A stretch of DNA of 64,000 nt from Bermanella marisrubri (GTDB lineage Bacteria > Pseudomonadota > Gammaproteobacteria > Pseudomonadales > Oceanobacteraceae), in assembly GCF_012295615.1 (NCBI RefSeq), contig NZ_CP051183.1:1329001-1393000 (forward strand), written 5' to 3'. A program made the position numbers and the translations under genes. Shown piece by piece: positions 1-8,097 of the stretch (position 1 is its first letter; each line of letters opens with the position of its first letter). A model generated the notes under the pieces. That model saw only the letters and a list, made by a program, of their open reading frames with translations. It was not told the origin of the DNA and did no database searches.

Positions 1-1
1 C

Positions 2-2446
2 ATCACCAGAATTGGACGTCAGTTAAGTCGTTTTCCGGTTGATCCCCGTATTGCTCGGGTACTTATTGAAGCGAACGCCAAACACGCATTGGCAGAAGCG
101 CTAATCATAGCGTCTGCATTGAGCATTCAAGATCCAAGAGAGCGACCCGTTGAAAAGCAGCAGCAGGCTGATCAGAAACACGCTGAATTTCGTGATGATG
201 AAAGCGATTTCATTACATTGATTAATATTTGGAATTGGTACGAAGAGCAGCGCCAAGCGCTATCAAACAACCAGCTTCGCCAGATTTGTAAAAAGCACTT
301 TTTGAATTATATGCGCATGCGTGAGTGGCGTGATGTGCATTATCAATTACGTATTCTTTGCAAAGAGTTGAAGTTTGTCGAAAACAAAGAAGTAAGTTCT
401 TATGATCAATTGCATAAGTGTATTTTGTCTGGTTACCTAAGCCATATTGGTCAAAAGAGCGATGAAAATGATTACAAGGGAGCGCGCAATCGTCGATTCT
501 TGCTGTTCCCTGGTAGTGGTATTTTCAAGAAGCGACCGAAGTGGGTGGTGAGCGCCGAATTAGTTGAGACTTCGAAACTATATGGTCGAATGAACGCGAC
601 GATTCAGCCAGAGTGGCTAGAACCATTGGCTAAAAACCTAGTAAAGAAAACCTATCTTGAGCCTCACTGGTCGATTAAACGTGGACAAGTAATGGCCTAC
701 GAGCAAGTAAGCTTGTTCGGATTGATCATTATTCCAAGACGTCGCATTGGTTATGCGCAAATTGATCCCGTTGTCAGTCACGAAATCTTTATTCGAGAAG
801 CCCTCGTGCAAGGTCAAATCAAAACCCAAGGGGATTTTCTTGAATATAATCAAGCGTTAATGGAAGAGGTGGCCGAGTTAGAAGATAAAAGCCGTCGTCG
901 CGATATTGTGATTGATGAAGAGCGTTTATTTCAATTTTATTTTGAGCGTGTACCGGATGACATTGCTGATACCGCAAGCTTTGAAAAATGGCGTAAGAAA
1001 AACGGCGACGATACGTTATTAATCGAAAAATCGTACCTCATGCAGCACGCTGCAAGCGATGTAACGGAAGCACAGTTTCCAGACCATTTTTCTCATGGCT
1101 CAGTGATTTATCCGTTGAGCTATCGGTTTGAGCCTGGTCATGCAGAAGATGGTGTCAGTGTCATGGTGCCAGCGCCGATCCTTAAACAGCTTCCCGTTGG
1201 TCGCCTAGAGTGGCTGGTACCCGGTATGATCCGCGACAAAGTTATTGCTTTATTAAAGGCTTTGCCGAAACCCATACGAAAGCAATTGGTTCCTGTACCT
1301 GACTTTGCTGATGGCTTTCTTAGTCAGCAGCCAAATAGGGATCAAAGTTTATTGGCTGAAATATGCGCTTATGTTTACCAACAAAAACGCATAAAAGTGT
1401 CTGCTGACGATTTCAATATCGCCAGTATTGATGATCACTATCGAATGAATATCAAAGTGATTGGCGCTGAGGATGATCTACTGGCGCAAGGGCGTGACTG
1501 GCAAAAACTACTGGATGAAGTAGGTGATGTAGCAGAACAGTTCTCAGCGGATGAAGAAAATGATATTGAGCGCCAAGGCATTACGCAATGGGACTTCAAT
1601 GAGTTACCTCTGGAATACCAGCTTACGCAAGCAGGGATACAAGTGACGCTTTATCCAGCACTGATTGATCAGCAGACGTCCGTTGATATCAAGTTATTAG
1701 ACCGTGCGGATGAGCAGGCTGTACAAACACGAAAGGGAATCTTGCGGTTATTGCAGCTTGAGTTAAAAGATCAAGTGAGTGTGATTCATAAGAGCGTGCA
1801 AAAGCAGTTGGTGCAAGAAATTATCTATTACTCTCAATTGGGCAACAAAACTGAATTGTTAGAAAGCATTACCCGGCAAGTGTTTGCGAATAGTTTTTGT
1901 TGGCAGGACAACCCTCATACTCACAGTGATTATATTAAAGTGAAAGACGAGGGAAGAGCGAATATTGGCGAGTGTCTAGATGAAATTCTGCCCATTACAA
2001 AAGACATACTGAAGCAGTATCATGAGCTCAATAAAGCACTGAAAAAACACAATCAACTGGCTTTCGCGTTTGCTGTAAGTGATATTAAGCATCAAATACA
2101 AGCGCTTATGCCCAAAGGATTCTTAGGTTTTGTACCTTTAGAGTGGCTGAAGCATTATCCACGTTATATCAAGTCCATGATTCAGCGGTTAACGAAATTG
2201 CAAGGAAACGTGCAAAAAGACAAGTTGCAACAGTTGAAAGTCAGTGCTTGGAACGAAGAGTACCAGAAACTTCTTTCAGATTTACCGGCAAGTCTGGATT
2301 GTTATCCGGAAGTATTGACGTTGAACTGGATGATCCAAGAATATCGGGTAAGTCTATTTGCTCAGGAGCTAGGCACTGTAATTCCGGTGAGTGATAAGCG
2401 CTGGAAAGCTCAGTTACAAATTGCAAAGGAAAGCTATCAACAGTGA
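2..2446 (+). CDS. hrpA: ATP-dependent RNA helicase HrpA, C-terminal part (5' end outside window)
   Basis: The reading frame is open from base 2 with no start, so the gene enters from the left edge. The first codons encode GRQLSRFPVDPRIARVL followed by EALIIASALSIQDPRERP, typical of the helicase-associated region just after the RecA domains of HrpA. The remaining ~740 residues match the long HrpA-specific C-terminal region (DUF3418 type), including blocks such as YPLSYRFEPG and WLVPG. HrpA is a DEAH-box 3'-5' RNA helicase linked to mRNA processing and rescue of stalled ribosomes. The helicase motifs themselves (DEAH, Walker A) lie upstream of the window and cannot be checked. A TTG at base 89 is internal and not the start. 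The gene ends in TGA; about 200 bases separate it from the next gene. Confidence 0.93.
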   Translation: MTRIGRQLSRFPVDPRIARVLIEANAKHALAEALIIASALSIQDPRERPVEKQQQADQKHAEFRDDESDFITLINIWNWYEEQRQALSNNQLRQICKKHFLNYMRMREWRDVHYQLRILCKELKFVENKEVSSYDQLHKCILSGYLSHIGQKSDENDYKGARNRRFLLFPGSGIFKKRPKWVVSAELVETSKLYGRMNATIQPEWLEPLAKNLVKKTYLEPHWSIKRGQVMAYEQVSLFGLIIIPRRRIGYAQIDPVVSHEIFIREALVQGQIKTQGDFLEYNQALMEEVAELEDKSRRRDIVIDEERLFQFYFERVPDDIADTASFEKWRKKNGDDTLLIEKSYLMQHAASDVTEAQFPDHFSHGSVIYPLSYRFEPGHAEDGVSVMVPAPILKQLPVGRLEWLVPGMIRDKVIALLKALPKPIRKQLVPVPDFADGFLSQQPNRDQSLLAEICAYVYQQKRIKVSADDFNIASIDDHYRMNIKVIGAEDDLLAQGRDWQKLLDEVGDVAEQFSADEENDIERQGITQWDFNELPLEYQLTQAGIQVTLYPALIDQQTSVDIKLLDRADEQAVQTRKGILRLLQLELKDQVSVIHKSVQKQLVQEIIYYSQLGNKTELLESITRQVFANSFCWQDNPHTHSDYIKVKDEGRANIGECLDEILPITKDILKQYHELNKALKKHNQLAFAFAVSDIKHQIQALMPKGFLGFVPLEWLKHYPRYIKSMIQRLTKLQGNVQKDKLQQLKVSAWNEEYQKLLSDLPASLDCYPEVLTLNWMIQEYRVSLFAQELGTVIPVSDKRWKAQLQIAKESYQQ

Positions 2447-2653
2447 CGGTAAGCTAGCCTATCAGTTCTAGCGACTAAAACGCTTGAAATACTGTGAGTA
2501 AAGGGTGAGGGAGTTGGCAATTACTAACCTAAAGTTTGAGAATAATTGTCAATACCGCTATCTTGTTTTATAGTTTTGTCATACTCAAGGTTGAGCAAGA
2601 ATAATTATAGGATATGGCCCAATAGAAAATGCAGCAATAATAGGGGAGCGTGA

Positions 2654-3775
2654 GTGAAGCAAGTAGTGATTAGTGGTACCGGTTTATATACCCCAGAAAA
2701 TGCCATATCGAATGATGAATTGGTAGCGTCATTCAATACCTTTGTAGAAGAATACAATAGTGAACACGCAGCTGAAATTCAAGCTGGAAATATTGATGCG
2801 TTGTCGCCGAGTAGCAGTGCGTTTATTGAGAAAGCATCGGGAATCAAAAGCCGTTATGTAATTGATAAAGAAGGTATTCTTGATCCTAAGCGCATGAAGC
2901 CATTTATTGCTGAACGCAGTAATGAAGAAAATAGTTTGCAGTGCGATATGGCGATTACTGCTGCCAAGCAAGCTATGGAAGAAGCAGGCAAAACGGCGGC
3001 AGATATCGATGCTGTCATTGTTGCCTGTTCTAATATGCAGCGTGCATATCCAGCTGTCGCTGTGGAAGTACAAACTGCTCTCGGTATTCAAGGCTTTGCG
3101 TACGATATGAACGTTGCGTGTTCCAGTGCGACGTTTGGTATCCAAGCGGCTGCCAATGCCGTTGAGAATGGCGCAGCGCGCTGCGTACTTATGGTGAATC
3201 CTGAGATTTGTAGCGGCCATTTAAATTTCCGTGATCGCGATAGCCACTTTATCTTTGGCGATGCCTGTACTGCAGTCATCGTTGAGTCAAAAGACACAGC
3301 CAATAGTTCAGAGCAGTACGAAATTCTAGGCTGTAAACTTCAAACTGTATTTTCCAATAACATTCGCAACAACGCAGGGTTTTTAAATCGCTGTGACGAA
3401 TCTGGCTTAAACAAGCCAGATAAGTTATTCATCCAAAATGGGCGTAAAGTATTTAAAGAAGTATGTCCTATGGTAGCGACACAGATTGGTGATCACTTAA
3501 GTGAACTCGAATTGCAGGCAGATCAGCTAAAGCGTATGTGGTTGCATCAAGCGAATCTAAGCATGAATCAACTGATCGCCAAACGCGTATTGGGCCGTGC
3601 CGCGACAGAAGAAGAGGCGCCAGTTATTCTTGACCGTTATGCGAATACCAGTTCGGCAGGATCGGTCATTGCTTATCACATGTATAAGCAAGACCTGAAA
3701 TCTGGTGATCTAGGTGTGATTTGCAGCTTTGGTGCAGGTTATTCCATTGGTAGCGTGATCATTCGCAAGCTTTAA
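2654..3775 (+). CDS. beta-ketoacyl-ACP synthase III-like protein (FabH-type)
   Basis: A 373-residue thiolase-fold condensing enzyme. The catalytic triad of KAS III is visible: Cys156 in NVACSSATF, His298 in WLHQAN and Asn331 in YANTSSAGS. KAS III enzymes condense an acyl-CoA with malonyl-ACP. This protein is longer than classical FabH (~320 aa), with an insert near residues 30-90, and resembles the second FabH-like proteins of Pseudomonas (PA3286 type), reported to feed medium-chain acyl-CoA from beta-oxidation into fatty acid synthesis. That substrate assignment is family inference. The start is GTG preceded by AGGGGAG. The gene is alone, with ~200 bases upstream and a terminator downstream. 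It is not beside fabD/fabG, which argues against a housekeeping fabH. Confidence 0.85.
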   Translation: MKQVVISGTGLYTPENAISNDELVASFNTFVEEYNSEHAAEIQAGNIDALSPSSSAFIEKASGIKSRYVIDKEGILDPKRMKPFIAERSNEENSLQCDMAITAAKQAMEEAGKTAADIDAVIVACSNMQRAYPAVAVEVQTALGIQGFAYDMNVACSSATFGIQAAANAVENGAARCVLMVNPEICSGHLNFRDRDSHFIFGDACTAVIVESKDTANSSEQYEILGCKLQTVFSNNIRNNAGFLNRCDESGLNKPDKLFIQNGRKVFKEVCPMVATQIGDHLSELELQADQLKRMWLHQANLSMNQLIAKRVLGRAATEEEAPVILDRYANTSSAGSVIAYHMYKQDLKSGDLGVICSFGAGYSIGSVIIRKL

Positions 3776-3800
3776 GCGTAAAAAGTGAAGTCAGATAACG

Positions 3801-3823
3801 AAGGGGCTATATGCCCCTTTTTT
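3801..3823 (+). terminator. Rho-independent terminator after the KAS III gene
   Basis: Inverted repeat AGGGGC-tatat-GCCCCT followed directly by a run of six T, 25 bases after the stop codon. Confidence 0.85.
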
Positions 3824-3895
3824 ATGTTCTAAGTCTCTGTAACAAAATCGAGAATATATCGTCAAATAGATAGACACACTTGCTAGAGGTCTTTC

Positions 3896-4735
3896 ATGGG
3901 CTCAACAATATTTGGAACAGGTTTAGGGTTGAGGCGAGGCATGCTTGAGGAAATGTCTCAGTTAACCCCGCAACAGATCGATTTTTTTGAAATTGCCCCA
4001 GAGAATTGGATCGGTCTTGGAGGTCGGTTTGGTAAGGTATTACGAAGTTTAACAGAGCGTTTTCCGTTTGCATGTCATGGCTTGTCACTTTCTATTGGTA
4101 GCCTAGATCCATTAGATGAATCCTTTGTCAAAGACGTAAAATCATTTCTTGATGAGCATGGAATAGAAACTTATAGCGAGCATTTGAGCTACTGTAGCGA
4201 TCACGGGCATATGTATGACCTAATGCCAATCCCATTTACTCAGGAAGCCGTTACCCATGTTTCAAGTCGTGTACGCCAAGTACAGGATATTCTAGAGCGA
4301 CCTTTGATTTTGGAAAATGTCAGTACTTATGCAAAGTTCGGCGATTTGGATGAGCTATCTTTTACCACTGCAATTTTACGTGAAACCCAATGCAAGATGT
4401 TACTTGATGTGAATAATGTTTACGTTAACAGCATTAATCATAGCTTTGACCCGTATCATTATATTAGTAGCCTACCTAGCGCTGCAATTCACTATATCCA
4501 CATTGCGGGACACTATGACGAAGCCGATGATCTCAAAGTTGATACCCATGGGTCCCCTGTTAAACAAGATGTTTGGGATTTACTGGCATATGCCTATGAC
4601 GTTCATGGTGTTAGGCCTACAGTATTAGAACGCGATTTTAATTTCCCTCCGATGGATGAATTACTCACAGAAACCAATCAGATTAAATCGATACAAATGG
4701 CAGCTGGTGAAGCAGGATTGGTTAAGCATGGCTAA
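3896..4735 (+). CDS. DUF692 family protein (MbnB/TglH/ChrH-like multinuclear iron oxidase)
   Basis: A 279-residue TIM-barrel protein of the DUF692 (MNIO) family, whose characterised members (MbnB, TglH, ChrH) use two or three irons to modify cysteines in ribosomally made peptides. Expected metal-ligand motifs appear in order: CHGLSLSIG, SEHLSYC, ILENVSTY, LLDVNNVYVN, HIAGHYD, DTHGSPV and VLERDFNFP, so the protein looks intact. The ATG follows AGAGG at good spacing. The next gene, the DUF2063 partner, overlaps its end by 8 bases, as in other MNIO-partner pairs. No cysteine-rich precursor (for example DUF2282/BufA) is encoded next to the pair, so the substrate is unknown. Confidence 0.9.
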   Translation: MGSTIFGTGLGLRRGMLEEMSQLTPQQIDFFEIAPENWIGLGGRFGKVLRSLTERFPFACHGLSLSIGSLDPLDESFVKDVKSFLDEHGIETYSEHLSYCSDHGHMYDLMPIPFTQEAVTHVSSRVRQVQDILERPLILENVSTYAKFGDLDELSFTTAILRETQCKMLLDVNNVYVNSINHSFDPYHYISSLPSAAIHYIHIAGHYDEADDLKVDTHGSPVKQDVWDLLAYAYDVHGVRPTVLERDFNFPPMDELLTETNQIKSIQMAAGEAGLVKHG

Positions 4736-5489
4736 AGAATTTAAAATACTGCAGCGACAGTTTGCTCAAAGTATTCGCTACCCTGACCAAGAGATCTCGG
4801 GCGAGTTGGGTACGATTGAGGATCGGCGTTTAAAGATCTATCGGGAGCTCTTCTTCAATAACATCGAGAGCTTTATATCTGGTACTTTTCCTGTGCTCAA
4901 AAGCATAATCGATGAAGAGGTTTGGTTGCAGCTTATCCGAACGTTTTTTCAAAAACACTCAGCAGATACTCCTTACTTTTTAGAAATCAGTGAAGAATTC
5001 TTAACCTTCTTACAGGCAAATCGGGATGCAATCATCAAGCAAGGTATTCACCTGCCTGAATATGCGCTGGAATTAGCCCATTGGGAATGGATGGAGTTAT
5101 TGGCCGATCGCGCAGATTACCATCAAGATTACACCGCACCTATTAATACTATCGACTTAGACCTACGCTATACCGTTCAAGAAGCAGTTTGGGGCGTATC
5201 TTATCAATATCCAGTGCACAAGGCTGCTGTAGGCGTCGAAATTCAACCTGAGCTTACTTGTCTATTGATCTATCGCAATCAGCAGGACCAGGTCGGTTTT
5301 GTGGAGGTAAATCCGCTCAGTTTATTGTTGTTTGAGCGTTTGCAAAGTAATAGAACCAAACCATTGTTAACAATCCTAGGTGATATCGCCGAAGAGAGTA
5401 ACTTGGACTCTAATCAGGTGACCTCGGGAGGTTTGCATATTATGGAGCAGTGGAAGGACCTCACCATCTTGAAGGCAATTACCTTTTAA
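4728..5489 (+). CDS. DUF2063 family partner of the DUF692 protein (MbnC/BufC-like)
   Basis: A 253-residue protein with the N-terminal DUF2063 helical domain (LQRQFAQSIRYP at residues ~6-17, YRELFFNNIESFISGTFPVL around 40-60) and a C-terminal region of mixed character. DUF2063 proteins, once called putative DNA-binding, act with DUF692 enzymes as the peptide-recruiting partner (as MbnC does with MbnB). The chosen start is the ATG overlapping the last 8 bases of the upstream gene. A longer frame opens 24 codons earlier, but that would overlap deeply. Translational coupling is likely. Function beyond the family role is inference, because no precursor peptide was identified. Confidence 0.86.
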   Translation: MAKEFKILQRQFAQSIRYPDQEISGELGTIEDRRLKIYRELFFNNIESFISGTFPVLKSIIDEEVWLQLIRTFFQKHSADTPYFLEISEEFLTFLQANRDAIIKQGIHLPEYALELAHWEWMELLADRADYHQDYTAPINTIDLDLRYTVQEAVWGVSYQYPVHKAAVGVEIQPELTCLLIYRNQQDQVGFVEVNPLSLLLFERLQSNRTKPLLTILGDIAEESNLDSNQVTSGGLHIMEQWKDLTILKAITF

Positions 5490-5625
5490 TTTTGGCGTAC
5501 GACTTATTGTGATGACATTTGGTTTAATGCGGTAGTTGAGAAAATCCTGTAAAGGGGATAATGTTTGCTTTTATCAGGCCCCGTCTGAAATAAAAAAGAC
5601 ATCCAAATGTCATAAAAATGAAAGA

Positions 5626-5659
5626 TTGTAATAAATCTGTCACAAACTGATCGTAATAT
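5626..5659 (+). promoter_or_regulatory. Pho box and -10 element upstream of the porin
   Basis: TTGTAATAAATCTGTCAC (5626-5643) matches the tandem 11-bp PhoB site (CTGTCATAAA-(A/T)-CTGTCAC type) at most positions. It is followed after 10 bases by TAATAT (5654-5659), the position expected for the -10 element of a PhoB-activated promoter in which the Pho box replaces the -35. A further half-site-like TGTCATAAAAA lies at 5608-5618 and CTGTCAT at 5662-5668. This suggests that the porin downstream is induced by phosphate starvation. PhoB/PhoR are not in the window. Confidence 0.72.
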
Positions 5660-5704
5660 TTCTGTCATGTTCAGTTTGATAACACAATAAGGTGAAAAAA
5701 GACC

Positions 5705-6604
5705 ATGAAAAAGCCTATCGTAACGGCTCTAGCCGCAGTTGCCCTTAGTGCAGGAGCACATGCTGAAACCAAGTTTTACGGTAAATTTAACGTTTCAACC
5801 GCCTACAACGACTCCACTGAAGAGTTCAACATGGACAGCCATGCAAGTCGTTTAGGTATCAAGGGTTCTGACGACCTTGGTTTCGCAACGCTAGTTTATA
5901 AAGCGGAATATCAACATAATGTAGATGAAGGCGGCCTCAAAGCACGTGGTACTTATGTTGGTTTGAAATATGAAGGTCTAGGAACTGTTAAGCTGGGTAA
6001 AATGGATACACCGCTGAAGAAGTCACAGGGTAAATTTGACTTGTTCAATGATATTTACGACATAAAGCGTAATCTGTTAGGTGAAAACCGCGACAACAAC
6101 TCCATCAATTATACTAGTGAAAAATTAGGTAACCTTACTGTATCAGCTTCTGCTATTTTAGAAGAAGGTTCAGATGGCTACTCAGTGAGTGGTGTATTTG
6201 AAAAAGGCAATATTTACGCATCTGTAGCTTATGATAAAGATGTTCCTGATTCCGAGGATGTAGCAAAATTAGATTCCGTACTGCGCGCCACAGCAATCGT
6301 AACGCAAGGTGATATCCGTTTAGGTGCCATTGTAAATTATGCGGAAGAGGGGAATTTTGATGACACTGGATTCGCGTTCAATGCAGCTTTGACTAAAGGA
6401 TTGCATACCTTTAAGGCTCAGTTTGGAACGGCCGAACAGGCAATTGACGATCAGGGTGGCATTAACGAAGTACAAACCCTATCTATTGGCGTAGATCGCA
6501 AACTTGCTAAAACAACCACAGCATATTTCTATGCTGATTCTGAAGAACAGAACGATGCTGATGCAGTAAATGAACTACGCATCGGCCTAGTACACAAGTT
6601 CTAA
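5705..6604 (+). CDS. Outer-membrane porin, probably phosphate-starvation regulated
   Basis: A 299-residue beta-barrel porin. Signal peptide 1-20 (MKKPIVTALAAVALSAGAHA, cut before ETKFYG). The mature start KFYGKFNVS, the DSHASRLGIKG block, the GTVKLGKMDTPLK constriction-loop region and the C-terminal phenylalanine (LVHKF) are typical of general Gram-negative porins. It would form a diffusion channel in the outer membrane. It is slightly shorter than the usual ~350 residues. A Pho box sits ~60 bases upstream, so it probably imports phosphate or phosphorylated solutes when phosphate is scarce, in the manner of PhoE/OprP. That role is inferred from the promoter, not from the barrel sequence. A strong terminator follows, so it is monocistronic. 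Confidence 0.87.
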   Translation: MKKPIVTALAAVALSAGAHAETKFYGKFNVSTAYNDSTEEFNMDSHASRLGIKGSDDLGFATLVYKAEYQHNVDEGGLKARGTYVGLKYEGLGTVKLGKMDTPLKKSQGKFDLFNDIYDIKRNLLGENRDNNSINYTSEKLGNLTVSASAILEEGSDGYSVSGVFEKGNIYASVAYDKDVPDSEDVAKLDSVLRATAIVTQGDIRLGAIVNYAEEGNFDDTGFAFNAALTKGLHTFKAQFGTAEQAIDDQGGINEVQTLSIGVDRKLAKTTTAYFYADSEEQNDADAVNELRIGLVHKF

Positions 6605-6626
6605 TCTAGCGAAACAAGCAAGATCA

Positions 6627-6661
6627 AAAACGGGTCATATGAAAATATGAGCCGTTTTTTT
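6627..6661 (+). terminator. Terminator after porin gene
   Basis: Inverted repeat AACGGGTCATAT-gaaa-ATATGAGCCGTT with one mismatch, then a T run of seven. Confidence 0.9.
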
Positions 6662-6784
6662 GTGCCTATTGATTCATAACTTCGTGTAAACACAATGTTC
6701 ACTGGTTTTTATGTGGTCTAACATTGAGATTATAAGGGTTCACTGTTTTAATTGCCGCTTCGCCTAAATAACATTGAGTACATT

Positions 6785-7507
6785 GTGAAATACTTAGCTT
6801 TATTCTTTTTCTGCTGCTTGCCGTTAGTGGGCATAGCCCAAGAGGACGACCCTTGGGAGGAATGGAACCGGAAGGTCTTTGCGTTCAATGAAACCATGGA
6901 CAAATACGCTGCTCGTCCTGTGGCACAAGCTTATCGCAATGCCGCTCCACAGTTTGTCGATGACGCTATCTCCAATGTGTTTAATAACTTGGGTGAACCC
7001 GTTGTTATCGTAAGTGATTTGGCCCAAGGCAAATTCCTACAGGCTTTGAGTGATACTGGACGCTTTTTAGTCAACTCCACGGTGGGAATTCTAGGTATCT
7101 TTGATGTTGCCAAGTACATAGGGTTGGAAAAGCATGATGAAGATATTGGCCAGGTTTTAGGTTATTGGGGGGTTAGCTCTGGTCCGTATCTAGTTTTACC
7201 ATTATTAGGGCCAAGTACGGTTCGTGATACAGCGGGTTTTTCTGTAGAGGTCTTTACGTTAGATACTTTAGATCCCCAAGTTCAGTTACTCGAAGAGAAC
7301 AGAGTGTACTGGGGATCGGTTTACAGCGAATATGTGGACATTCGAGCAGACCTGATGGTGGCAGAAGGGATCCTAAGTGGTGACAAATACTCGTTCATGC
7401 GAAGTATTTACCTGCAACGCCGTGAATACCTGGTTACGGATGGTGAAAAGGCCAACGATTTTGATGATGGCTTCGATAAAGGTTTCGAAGAGGAATACGA
7501 CTTTTAA
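6785..7507 (+). CDS. mlaA: MlaA/VacJ family phospholipid transport protein
   Basis: A 240-residue protein with the MlaA hallmarks: DPWEEWNRKVFAFNE near the mature N-terminus, FLVNSTVGILGIFDVA in the middle, and GYWGVSSGPYLVLPLLGPSTVRD. MlaA sits in the outer membrane and removes mislocalised phospholipids from the outer leaflet, passing them to MlaC and MlaFEDB. Those partners are not in this window. The start chosen is GTG, giving MKYLALFFFCCLPLVGIA before QEDD. The frame also opens at a TTG 33 bases earlier, but the GTG start gives a clean signal peptide. No good lipobox is seen, so cleavage is probably by signal peptidase I. The acidic tail FDDGFDKGFEEEYDF is unusual. Confidence 0.9.
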   Translation: MKYLALFFFCCLPLVGIAQEDDPWEEWNRKVFAFNETMDKYAARPVAQAYRNAAPQFVDDAISNVFNNLGEPVVIVSDLAQGKFLQALSDTGRFLVNSTVGILGIFDVAKYIGLEKHDEDIGQVLGYWGVSSGPYLVLPLLGPSTVRDTAGFSVEVFTLDTLDPQVQLLEENRVYWGSVYSEYVDIRADLMVAEGILSGDKYSFMRSIYLQRREYLVTDGEKANDFDDGFDKGFEEEYDF

Positions 7508-7547
7508 CGTTATCCTCTCTATTCATGGAGCGATCACTTAAAGAAAG

Positions 7548-7567
7548 AGCGGGTTGATCAACCCGCT
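7548..7567. terminator. Palindromic hairpin between convergent mlaA and PilZ genes
   Basis: Perfect palindrome AGCGGGTTGATCAACCCGCT lying between the two convergent stop codons. It can serve both directions; there is only a weak T tract. Confidence 0.6.
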
Positions 7568-7582
7568 TATCATGACAGCGTC

Positions 7583-7879
7583 CTAGCTCAATAACTCAAT
7601 AATTTCTGCACCGTACGAATACTGGTCCTTGGTTTTCAGTACGCGGCGAATGCGTATTAGTGCGTGCAGAGGCGCAAACTTATTTTGGTATGAGGGCAAG
7701 AATGCCTCGATCTCATCGTCTATATCAAGAATCTCTTTTGTCTCAATGCACATGCCTGTGCCGCTTAAATCTGCGCATATGCACTGACACTGTCTGTCTT
7801 TGATTGTGAGGGTAATTGGGGATTCGACTCTCATCCGGATGAAGTCGCGTTTTTCCTCATAGGCGTTGGCTAAGTTCAT
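7583..7879 (-). CDS. PilZ-domain protein (c-di-GMP binding candidate)
   Basis: A 98-residue single-domain PilZ protein. The N-terminal KRDFIRMRV segment supplies the RxxxR-like arginines, and DLSGTGMCIE supplies the (D/N)xSxxG motif that grips c-di-GMP. The rest, with PSYQNKFAPLHALIRIRRV and YGAEIIEL, fits the beta barrel. The frame extends 13 codons further upstream, but GAGGACA sits 6 bases before the ATG at 7879, so that start was used. The gene is transcribed alone, divergent from the RssB-like gene. Target process unknown; the window also encodes two c-di-GMP enzymes elsewhere. A 13-bp palindrome, GACACACTGTGTC (7904-7916), lies just upstream and could be an operator. Confidence 0.82.
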   Translation of the reverse strand: MNLANAYEEKRDFIRMRVESPITLTIKDRQCQCICADLSGTGMCIETKEILDIDDEIEAFLPSYQNKFAPLHALIRIRRVLKTKDQYSYGAEIIELLS

Positions 7880-8097
7880 TGTTATTGTCCTCTTAGTGGC
7901 CTCGACACACTGTGTCAAACTTCTGTATACGCATCAACCAATTTTCTCATATGCAATATTCATGACAATCTGTATAGGTTGTGAGCGATTTAGCGCTTTT
8001 TGCTGATGCCTATACGATCGTCTTGATTTCGTCTTGCGCCCCAGCAGGACTCGGGTTAAGGTTGCCAACGCCGTAAGAATAAGAAACGTAGGCATAT

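Noticed and set aside
2540-2625. Fur-box-like sequences (GAGAATAATTGTC and AAGAATAATTATAGG) upstream of the KAS III gene
   Set aside because: Matches are short and imperfect, and AT-rich DNA gives these often; no iron-related gene follows.
2729-3220. 163-codon minus-strand frame inside the KAS III gene
   Set aside because: It is a shadow of a well-supported gene on the other strand with no protein family features.
3811-3873. 20-codon cysteine-containing frame before the DUF692 gene
   Set aside because: It overlaps a strong terminator hairpin, so it is not annotated as a gene; it is kept only as a remark in the findings.
8060-8085. Sigma-28-like promoter (TTAAGGTT ... GCCGTAAG) upstream of the RssB-like gene
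   Set aside because: The spacing between the two parts is about 6 bases instead of about 11, so it does not fit.
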